Below are positions 53,545 through 62,300 of a stretch of DNA of 64,000 bases, one piece after another (positions within the stretch are counted from its first letter, which is position 1; each line of letters begins with the position of its first letter). The notes under the pieces were generated by a model. It did not search any database. It saw nothing but the letters and a program-made list of their open reading frames with translations, and was not told the DNA's origin. Where the stretch lies: contig SMSO01000014.1 in assembly GCA_004764695.1 (NCBI GenBank), forward strand, positions 3,547,148-3,611,147, in the 5' to 3' direction. The DNA is from Schizochytrium sp. TIO01 (lineage: Eukaryota; Sar; Bigyra; Thraustochytrida; Thraustochytriidae). Both the position numbers and the translations under genes were made by a program.

Positions 53545-56500
53545 ATGAGCCGCGCTGCTGCATCTATGCGTCGGTTTCAGTGGCGTTTATTCACATTCGG
53601 TTCTGATGTAACACCCCGCTCCGCTCGTACAGGTCGTTCTTTGCTAGACAGCATCAGCCATCAGGTGCCGTGGAGGCCCATGACGACGATGCCTGCGCTT
53701 AGCGAAGCGACTCTGGAGTCTAAACCGAAGAAAAGCCGTGGTCGTGCTCGGAAAACAAAGACCGCAGTAGAGCTTGTAGCTGAGAGGCAGGAGCAGCAGC
53801 GTCTGGCATCGCAAGAGGAGGCTATTAGACTCCAAAAGGGTGCAAAACCCATCTTAGCCCAGTTCTTAAGGATTAAAGAAGAGCTCCCGGACCATGTTAT
53901 TCTGTTTCGCATGGGCGACTTTTACGAATGCTTTTTTGATGACGCTAAGATCGTTGCGGAGATGTTAAAAATTACCCTCGGGCGCAGATATGGTGAGTAT
54001 ATGTGTGGAATTCCGCACCATGCGCTCAATAGGTACTTAAAGCAGGTGCTAGAGCTCAACGTGAGAATTGCGATCTGTGAACAAGACATCAACGGCAGGA
54101 AAGAGGCAACACCAGGCCCATCCTCCTCAGTAGAGTCATCTGAATCAGCAACATCAAAATCGAAGAACACGCGTGAAAAGACCGCGAGCACTATTGTACG
54201 TCGCGAAATTAGAAGAATTCTTACACCCGGAACTGTGACCGATGATGAATTCCTGGAGAGGAGCGAGCAGAATCTCTTGGTGGCAATTGCGTCTGACGGT
54301 AAACGTACAAAGCCTAGCTATGGTCTTGCTCAGCTTGATCTCTCTACTGGTGAGGTGGCAATGGCGCCTCTCGGTTCTGCGAAAGATCTAGAATTCAACC
54401 TATCACGGTTTAAAGCGAAAGAACTCATCATGCCGCGCTCTCTTGCAAGCCTCCCAATTTTGGTTGTTGACGAGGGTATTCGCACAGGAGCATTGGAAAG
54501 CTTAGACGTCGGCCGAGATGATGGTGGAGAAGTTGACCAGCACTTATCAACGGAGCACATGGACGAGGTGGAGGGAATACCAACTAGTAAAAGTGATCAG
54601 TTTGATTCCTTTCACCTAGATGTCATTCGATGTCCAGCGCTAGGCAATTGTTGCTCTTCGTTTCGGCCAGATAACACATTCGACGCGAGCTCGCTCGAAT
54701 CTGTCCTGGATGAAGCAGGATCCATGGAGGAGGTCCCAATAAATAATCTATCTCCTGCGGAGCGTGCTGCCTTGGTTGGCGTGCTCGAGTACGGACGGTT
54801 TGTGCTACGAGGAAAGGTCCCTCACGTGTCAATGTGTGAACGTAACGATTTCTCTAGCTCTAAACTAAGCGCAATGGAGATTGACCCAGCTGCATTGAAG
54901 AGTCTAGAGATTACCCAGACCATCACCGGACGTAAGCGGGGCTCGCTTTTGCACACCATGGATCGAACCATAACTCCGGGCGGTTCACGACTGTTGGGAA
55001 ATGGTCTTCGTACCCCATTCGTCGAGAAGGAGCGCATTGAAGGCCGTCTCAACGCAGTGGATTTTCTTAAATCATCTCTTGAAGCCCGTCATGTAATTCA
55101 AGAGCATTTACGCAATATCTCGGATCCGCACCGCAGCTTGCAGCGTATTGTGGACTCTACATGGCTTAAGCGAGATTTGGCTGTGCTAGCTATTATGCTC
55201 GACCGAGCGGGGAAACTTGCGGATGACCTCGAGCATATTTTTCATACAGAAGCTGAAATTCACCAGCAGCATTCACAGCAGCACCAGCAAAGGATGGCAC
55301 CAGAAGCCCCCTCCTCGCTACGTGTTAGCGTACAACGAATCCAAGAACTTCGAGTCCAGCATGCAAAATTGTTCAGCGAATATCGCAACGGAATTGTTAC
55401 AGACCCAGAAGTGATCACGCTTTTCGATTCCGAACCAACAAAGAAACGGCGGCGTAAGAACACAGCGACAAGCGAGGGCGTTGATGATGGTGCGTCTGAC
55501 GAAGATGGCAATGCAGATGCGTCTAAATCTGAGGAAGGAGTCCTTCATTTAGTTCCAGGTGATATCAAAGTTGGTTTCTCTCCGGAGCTCGATAAATTTC
55601 GTGAACTAAGGTCAAACAAACGAGGTGTCGTGCAGCAAATGGAGAAAAGCTTTCAAGAAATGTTTGGTATTCAACGCCTAAAGGTTGATATGCGGCGAAA
55701 TGGGATGCTCTATATTGAAGTTCCAGCCAAAGAAGCAGAAGGACTTCCTGCGGATGCTGGATTGCGCAAGATACAAGAGTTGCGAGGAAGATCTCGGTAC
55801 CGGCACCCCGACCTTGTGGAGCTTGAGGTCGACATGCTCAAAGCTTCAGAAGATGTATCTGCCATGGAATCCAAGCTAGCTAAACAATTTTCAATGCGTA
55901 CACGAGACTACTCGAGCAAAATTCGCGAAGTCGCAGATGCGTTAGCTGAAATAGATGTCATCAACAGCCTTGCCACCTTGGCTGAAGATATGAACCTTAA
56001 TCGTCCAGTTCTTGTCGATGAACCAGTAGCCCACATATCTCAAGGCCGTCATTTAGTTGTCGAAAGTCAAAGCCGTGGCACTGGAGGTGGTCCACGGTCA
56101 TTCGTCCCAAATCCTGTGTCTCTTTCATCGTCTGCCGATGAAGGCTCACCGGTCTGGCTCATTACAGGCCCAAACATGGGAGGAAAGAGTACTTATTTGC
56201 GCCAGAATGCGCACATCATGATTCTTGCGCAGCTTGGATCCTTTGTTCCTGCCAAAGAGGCTACGCTTGGCATTGTGGATCGTCTGTATTGCCGTGTAGG
56301 CGCTTCAGATGAACTTATTGCAGATCGGTCAACTTTCATGGTAGAGATGCAAGAGACTGCAACGATTCTGCGCCGAGCTACTAAAAATTCCTTCGTCATT
56401 GTTGATGAAATCGGGCGAGGCACCTCAACAAGAGATGGTTGTGCAATCGCACAGTCTGTGCTAGAAGCATTAGTCGATATTGGATGTCGAACATTATTTG

Positions 56501-57006
56501 CCACGCATTTCCATCAGCTACCTGCTTTGGTGTCTCCAGAGGAAGACCGTGTAGAACTGTTTCGCATGAGTTCAGTTTTCGACCCTGGATCAAACGAACT
56601 GATTTACCTGTATGAAATAGAGGAAGGTATTGCTGATAACTCCTACGGTGTGCATGCCGCACGCCTAGCAGATGTCCCTGAATCAGTTCTTTCTCGTACG
56701 GAGGAGCTCCTGAAGGAGTTTGACCAACAAACGCGTTTGGTCTCTGACTTTAGCTCTTTTGATAGCCAAACTAAAGGCTCAAGAAGAAAACCCGAGCTTG
56801 TGAATCCTCAGTCGGTCAAAGTCGAACTAGACTTTCCAGAACATGTCTTTGAAGTAGACCCGAGCACCTGGTCAAAGCTATCTCTGCCCCAACTTGACGA
56901 TCAGCTCCGTAACTTGGATACAAAATGCCTGAGTCGCCAAGATGCCCTCCGCGCCCTAGGAGGTGTGCAGGGATTTCTCCAAGCTCTGTTGCGACCTTCT
57001 CCTTAA
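53545..57006 (+). CDS. MSH1: Bacterial-type MutS, probably mitochondrial (MSH1-like)
   Basis: 1153 residues from the first ATG (53545). The frame is open upstream without ATG. The N-terminus is rich in Arg, Ser and Ala, as expected for mitochondrial import. All MutS1 domains are present. The mismatch-binding FYE is in FRMGDFYECFFDDA (126-128, DNA 53920-53928), and YMCGIPHHALNRYL follows. The connector and core domains include TMDRTITPGGSRLL. The ATPase has Walker A GPNMGGKST (875-883, DNA 56167-56193), STFMVEM, Walker B FVIVDEIGRGTSTRDG, and FATHFHQL. The gene is longer than bacterial MutS (about 850) because of an acidic insert near residues 630-670 and other loops. No C-terminal nuclease of the plant GIY-YIG or coral HNH type is seen. 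The protein recognises mismatches or lesions in organellar DNA. An AATAAA word lies 13 bp after the stop. Confidence 0.93.
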   Translation: MSRAAASMRRFQWRLFTFGSDVTPRSARTGRSLLDSISHQVPWRPMTTMPALSEATLESKPKKSRGRARKTKTAVELVAERQEQQRLASQEEAIRLQKGAKPILAQFLRIKEELPDHVILFRMGDFYECFFDDAKIVAEMLKITLGRRYGEYMCGIPHHALNRYLKQVLELNVRIAICEQDINGRKEATPGPSSSVESSESATSKSKNTREKTASTIVRREIRRILTPGTVTDDEFLERSEQNLLVAIASDGKRTKPSYGLAQLDLSTGEVAMAPLGSAKDLEFNLSRFKAKELIMPRSLASLPILVVDEGIRTGALESLDVGRDDGGEVDQHLSTEHMDEVEGIPTSKSDQFDSFHLDVIRCPALGNCCSSFRPDNTFDASSLESVLDEAGSMEEVPINNLSPAERAALVGVLEYGRFVLRGKVPHVSMCERNDFSSSKLSAMEIDPAALKSLEITQTITGRKRGSLLHTMDRTITPGGSRLLGNGLRTPFVEKERIEGRLNAVDFLKSSLEARHVIQEHLRNISDPHRSLQRIVDSTWLKRDLAVLAIMLDRAGKLADDLEHIFHTEAEIHQQHSQQHQQRMAPEAPSSLRVSVQRIQELRVQHAKLFSEYRNGIVTDPEVITLFDSEPTKKRRRKNTATSEGVDDGASDEDGNADASKSEEGVLHLVPGDIKVGFSPELDKFRELRSNKRGVVQQMEKSFQEMFGIQRLKVDMRRNGMLYIEVPAKEAEGLPADAGLRKIQELRGRSRYRHPDLVELEVDMLKASEDVSAMESKLAKQFSMRTRDYSSKIREVADALAEIDVINSLATLAEDMNLNRPVLVDEPVAHISQGRHLVVESQSRGTGGGPRSFVPNPVSLSSSADEGSPVWLITGPNMGGKSTYLRQNAHIMILAQLGSFVPAKEATLGIVDRLYCRVGASDELIADRSTFMVEMQETATILRRATKNSFVIVDEIGRGTSTRDGCAIAQSVLEALVDIGCRTLFATHFHQLPALVSPEEDRVELFRMSSVFDPGSNELIYLYEIEEGIADNSYGVHAARLADVPESVLSRTEELLKEFDQQTRLVSDFSSFDSQTKGSRRKPELVNPQSVKVELDFPEHVFEVDPSTWSKLSLPQLDDQLRNLDTKCLSRQDALRALGGVQGFLQALLRPSP

Positions 57007-57497
57007 AACTTTTGATGAAATAAAGAACAAACAACTGAATAGATTAGTGATCCACTTGAGCAGAAATCGAAGTATTATCAAGAAGTCAACATCTTTAATG
57101 AGAAATGAGGCAATGCGTAATAAGGGTCGTAGGTGCTTTCTATTTAAATCAACTATAATCTCCGAGCCTTCTCCGCTCCTAAAGCATACCCCAAACCCTC
57201 CATACCTATCTCCTGGAGATGAGATAAACCGACTGAGGTCATGTTAGACTAGAGAGCGGAAAATGCGTTGCGCGGCGGTTGCACGCGAGGGTTTCATCAA
57301 TATACAGGACCTAGTGTATATATGACATAAATTATGAATATATGATGGATAGTGTGCTTATAAACACGAGAGAGAGCATTCTGGTTGTCTCCTGTTTGTA
57401 TGTTCTTTAAATCATTAATCTCAAGAAACGGGATGCAGCAAATCAGCAACCCTTGAAGTCTTTCAAGTCCACTGCGAGGGCCGTGGTCATTATCATC
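57007..57497. other. Intergenic, MSH1 3' end to next gene
   Basis: About 490 bp. The probable MSH1 polyadenylation signal is AATAAA at 57019-57024. The remainder holds the promoter of the next gene; no other feature is seen. Confidence 0.6.
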
Positions 57498-58895
57498 ATG
57501 GCGGGTTCGGCCGCGTTCAAGCTTCCTGGGAACGTTCAGGTGCGCCGGAGGACGGCTCGGACGCAGGAGAAGAGTGACGATGCCGGAAGTAGTCGTGTGA
57601 ACAAGAGAAACGGCAGCGATAAGGATGGGCAAGGAGGCAAAAATGCTGCTCAAAGTAAAAGTTCTATGAGAAACAGTCGTGAGCCTGAAGAATTTAGCTT
57701 CAGCGACGTGGAGGACAGCGATTTTGAGGAAGACCTTACTGGCAATATGGAAATGATGAATCAGAGCAACGAGAACAGCGGTACCGCTGCAGGCAACACG
57801 CGTAAGCGCAAGTCGGCGGCCGAGGTCCTCAGGGCCAGCAAGACCGCTCGTGCTCGGAAGAACCACAGTGATAATGACGATAAGGATGATGAAGGTGGTG
57901 ATGTAAAGCCACCAAAACAGCAGAGGCAGAAACAGCAAAAGCCAAAACCCAAACAGAAGCCAAAGTACCCCAAAGGTATTGCCTTTGCGGTCGATGAGGC
58001 TATGCTTGAATCGGACGGACCTAAATTGGGGCAGTGGGTTCACGAAGCGCTCGGAACAATAATGGAGAATGAACTCAAGGCCTTAGAGGATGTATACAAA
58101 GGGGAATTCTCTGGTGTACTTGATGAATGTAAGTTTCAGAAACAACTGATTGGTAGAGCATTCACTATTAAGATGTTACAACCAACACTACCCTTCACGA
58201 GTGGTCAAGACCATGGAAACATCTTGCAATTTACACATCGTTGCATCATCGAACGTGCTCAACTAACTTCTCTGGGGGATTTATTCCCAATATTTTTGTA
58301 TGCAGTACGTCAATCAAGTGAAAAGGTTTTGCAAAGGGTCAAAAAGGAACTTACAGGTAAGAACGGTGCGGTGTTGGATGATCAGATTGAACAACCTAAG
58401 CCAAAGCCTAATCCTAAAAATCAGCAGTATCGCCAGCGGGAAGCTGAGCTCAAAGCTCTTGTTGAGGAATATAAGCGAGAACTTGAGGAGTGGAAACATG
58501 TTGAGGAGAACCGTTGCCAACAAAAGGAAGGTAGCGTGAAGACCGAGCCCGCCACCTCTCAGGATGGTCAAGGTGCTACAGTACCAAACGACGATGCCAA
58601 GGATACTGCTATTGCTTCCGATAGTGCTTCTAATTCCTCCAAAACAGAAAGCCCGCATATGCTTAAACGGGAATCTTCTGAACTTGATAATGCATTCCGC
58701 TCTACATTGGACAAGACTGTGGCACAACTCCAGGTTCTTAACGCAAGATTACGTGGTGTCAAGGCTTTAGCCTTGGCAGGCAAGCAGACGTCTACAAAAC
58801 TTGCGCAGCGTGTTGATATGGGTGCATTTGAAGCTTACGAAGACAGGTCTAAGCCAAATAAACTCATCAAGGCTCTCGTTTCGGACTATCAGTAA
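57498..58895 (+). CDS. Lysine-rich disordered protein with coiled coil, unidentified
   Basis: 465 residues from the ATG at 57498, the first in the frame and in good context; fifteen open codons upstream contain no ATG. Residues 1-160 are charged and disordered, with basic clusters (KRKSAAEVLRASKTARARK) and an acidic run, which suggests a nuclear protein. A lysine/glutamine/proline-rich linker (about 150-165) leads to a compact, conserved-looking region (about 170-305, including LGQWVHEALGTIMENELKAL and DLFPIFLYAVRQSSEKVLQR). A coiled coil follows (about 310-345, ELKALVEEYKRELEEWKHVE). A second disordered stretch comes next, then a final helical part ending FEAYEDRSKPNKLIKALV. The layout recalls kinetochore MIS12-complex subunits such as DSN1, but no diagnostic motif was found and no family is assigned. 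Confidence 0.7.
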   Translation: MAGSAAFKLPGNVQVRRRTARTQEKSDDAGSSRVNKRNGSDKDGQGGKNAAQSKSSMRNSREPEEFSFSDVEDSDFEEDLTGNMEMMNQSNENSGTAAGNTRKRKSAAEVLRASKTARARKNHSDNDDKDDEGGDVKPPKQQRQKQQKPKPKQKPKYPKGIAFAVDEAMLESDGPKLGQWVHEALGTIMENELKALEDVYKGEFSGVLDECKFQKQLIGRAFTIKMLQPTLPFTSGQDHGNILQFTHRCIIERAQLTSLGDLFPIFLYAVRQSSEKVLQRVKKELTGKNGAVLDDQIEQPKPKPNPKNQQYRQREAELKALVEEYKRELEEWKHVEENRCQQKEGSVKTEPATSQDGQGATVPNDDAKDTAIASDSASNSSKTESPHMLKRESSELDNAFRSTLDKTVAQLQVLNARLRGVKALALAGKQTSTKLAQRVDMGAFEAYEDRSKPNKLIKALVSDYQ

Positions 58896-59352
58896 CTTGT
58901 GATATCCCATTTCTTTCTAAACTCAACCTCTAAGCGAAGAGCCCGCTTAAGCAACCCCTTCGCTGGCACTTCCCTGAATATCCAGCTGTAAAGTCACTGA
59001 TCCTGCAAAATCTGCGCATATATTTTCTATTCTAAAAAGTCTGCGGTAACGGTCTTTTTTTCTGTCCCTTTTGAATGACAAGGCCTTCTCCCATGTTTTC
59101 TTCTCTTTCTCTAGGTTCACTTTGGTAAAAGATCTCAGAAATGCATAGTAAACTGAAAGACAACTTTTACCCAGTAGATCTTTAAAAGACATATACATCA
59201 TATGTGCAACTTTATCTATACTCGTCACTTTCTCATCATTGAGAGAGTAGAAAAAGTATGCCTTCACAAAACTCCTAAATTGTTTATCTAACTAAGACTA
59301 ATGGACCTCATTTTCTACTTTAGTACATTCATACTTCATACAAGTGCTTTAC
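58896..59352. other. Intergenic between convergent genes
   Basis: About 460 bp between the stop codons of the unidentified plus-strand gene and the CEP162-like minus-strand gene. A 106-codon minus frame fits here but lies in the 3' flank of both genes and has no domain, so it is not called. Confidence 0.6.
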
Positions 59353-62300
59353 TCAAGTGGCTAAGTCTTGTGCTGCATTCAATAACATGTCAAGCTCATC
59401 ACGAAAGTGTCTGATCTCAGCATTCTTCGCTGCAAGAACTGCCTCGAAGCGGGCTTCAGCACTATGCAAGTCCATATCTGCACGATGCTTAACATTTTGC
59501 ACAATCAGTTCTAATTCCCGCTCACGAGCAAGAAATCTATTTTCCATATCATTGAGCCTGCGCGTTAAAGCTTGCTGCTGAATCATAGAAGGCGTCGGGG
59601 GCTCGTCGAGCTGTCTTTGTGCTTCCGTGAGACGTGCCTCTAGCTCTGCATTAGCCAATCGCAACCTTCGAACTGCTTCCTCGGACCGCTCAAGTGCAAC
59701 AGTCCAACGCTCTGCAACGCGAGCATTCTCAGTTTCAAGAGCTTGGACCTTTTTGAGTAGCTTCGCCTCCACCTCGCTTGGTACAACATCGTCCGGTGCA
59801 AATCTTGGGTTGTCTGCATTCAAGCCCACGGTGTTGTTTTTTCGAGAAGAAGTTGAGTTCTCTCCATTTGTGTCGCTGCTGTGTGGTCTATTGTTGGACT
59901 CGCGAAGCAAAGCAACCAAGGCTGACGTTTCGTCCTCTGGGTTTTCCTCGAGATTGGTGGTATTCTCTCGAGTCGGTGATGCAAATCCCTCTTCAGGATG
60001 TGACATAATCCGAGGACTCATTGTGTTGCGATGCTTACCGAGATGGATCTGCTTCAGCTCTGTCTTGAGATTTGCATTTTCTTCTTGTAGAGAGTTAAGG
60101 CGTAACTCCAAGGATGATGAAGCGCGTTTGCCTTTTCCAGACAAAGTTTCTTCTAGTTCCTCGACACGGGCCTCAAGAGCAGTTTTTGCAGCTCGCAGTT
60201 TATCCAAGTCTCGGTGGAGTGAAGCGGTCGATGTGTTTATCGGCCCCTCGCGGCGTGCTAAACGCAACGAAGTACTTGACTTTTTTGACAGATCCTCAAT
60301 TTTCTTACGATAAAAGTCTCGGACACGTGTAAGCTCCTGCTCTAGTTGCAGAATCCGCGCTTCTTGTGATGTTGAGCTCGAAGAAGGAACTCCCTCATGA
60401 TGCCCGGAAGCACGGTTACCATCTGTTCCACTATTCATCTGACTAGACGATTCTTTCCCGGAGGCATCTTGTGTATGCGAACGGGCTGATGCATCACCAC
60501 GCTCTTCTAAAAGACGTTCATACCGGAGTTTGACACGTTCATGTTCTTGCCTGAGTGACCGCATACGGGCTGCATGAGTTTTGCTCTTTGACTGAAGCTC
60601 CTCTTCGAGAGTTTCAATTTGTTGGCGTAACTCACGCCTGGTCTCCTTCTCACTTTCTGAAGGACCAGCAGCCAGGATAAGGTTTGCAATACAGTCTGGG
60701 TTCCGTTTAAGAAGAGCCTCTTCAAGCTCTTTCACTTGTTTCTCCAATGAGCGAATGCGCTTTAAGTCAGCAGGTAAAGATTGCTTAATACGTCGGCCAT
60801 TCGAATCAGGCTCTCCAATTTTCCTTTTCACTGGAGAACCAGACTCTAGGGCGCGAATACGTTCCTGCTGCTCATCAATGATTTTCGCGTGCTCTTCAAG
60901 CAATTGCTGGTTCTCAACGTACCAGGCAAGCTTATCTTTTAATGCTTTTGCCTCCGATAGATGCTCAAAGCGAGCCTCTGCTAACTCTTTTCGCAACTCC
61001 TGAACAACTTTCTGCGCAGATGCATTTTCTTGTTGTTGCTGAGCTTCTTTCAAGGCGGCCTCAAACTTGACTTTTTCATCTGCATGTTTTATCTTAAGTT
61101 CTGCAATCTCATCTTGTAGTGCACGTACCTGCTCATCTGCAGACAAAGCTTTACGAAGCTCCTTAGCATCAGCAGCACTATTGGTGTCTTGTGAATTTAA
61201 ATCGATGCCAATTCTCATGTTGGCTCTATACATTTCCTGACGCACCTCCTCAGCATGTGCCTCCGCATCTCGGAGGCGCGCCACTAGCTTTTCATTTTCC
61301 TTTTGGTATCCCGCCAAAAGTCGGTCTTGTTCTGCCATCTCTTTTTCGATGCGCGCCACTTCTTCACGTGGCAATGCCGCGTCAGTGCTTTCCCTTAACA
61401 CAGTACGAAGAGAGGCGCGCACAGCATTTGTGGCATTTATATCTTTCAATTCAGCATGCAAGCTAAAAATTTCTGCCTTTTGGGTGTCCACTGTTGTCCG
61501 CAGTTCTCGCTCACGAGCTAGCGTTACCTCAAGTTCACGAGCAGACTCAAGGCGTAGCTCTTCGGAAGCTGCCAACTGCAGCTGGAGTTCATGAACCTCC
61601 TGGCGCAGACGAACACTTTCTGTTTGAGTCCTGTTCCCTTGTTGCTGTCGCCCAACGGACTGCGTGACGCGATTTGAAGAACTACGCTGAGTAGTTCCAG
61701 TGGGAGGTGGCGGAGGTGGCGGAGAATAGGCTCGTCGATTCTCTCGAGGAGGCTTTTCTGAATCGCGGCCTCGCGATGCACCCTGTTCTTTTCGCAAGAC
61801 GCGCGTATGAACACTGCTAGATTTGAGATCGTACGTACTACTTCTGTTACGACCTTCAGATTTAGAAAGATTTGCAGCAATGGACAACGGCGGCGGGGGC
61901 GGAGGTGGAGTTGGAGGGGGAGGCGGATCAAGTTGTTGAGATGATGTGATCGGACTCCAAAACATTGCTTTGATCGCATCAGCACGAGAATTTGATTCTT
62001 CAAGTACGTCATGGTTTTCAACATGTTCTTCTCCTGCTTGACTGCCTTTTTCAGATTCTCCATCCTGCAACACAGACCTTGTAGAAGACGTCTGACTTTG
62101 ATCAGAACTCTCGTTTTCCTTGTCTATCACTAACGAGTCCATATCTCGACCAAGATTCCTTGCTTGGAATTGCTCCGTGTCAGAGATATGCTCAGGTTCT
62201 GGCGAAGGTGGTGTCATTGGCCGCGGAATAGTCGGTTCACCAAATACATCGTCTGAGTGCCGAGCCGTAGGATGGGCCAATTTGGCGTTATCTGTGTATA

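Noticed and set aside
57297-58043. 248-codon minus-strand frame
   Set aside because: Antisense of the disordered region of the plus-strand gene starting at 57498; hydrophobic content mirrors the Asp/Lys-rich codons.
58947-59267. 106-codon minus-strand frame
   Set aside because: It sits between two convergent stop codons and shows no domain; most likely 3' UTR.
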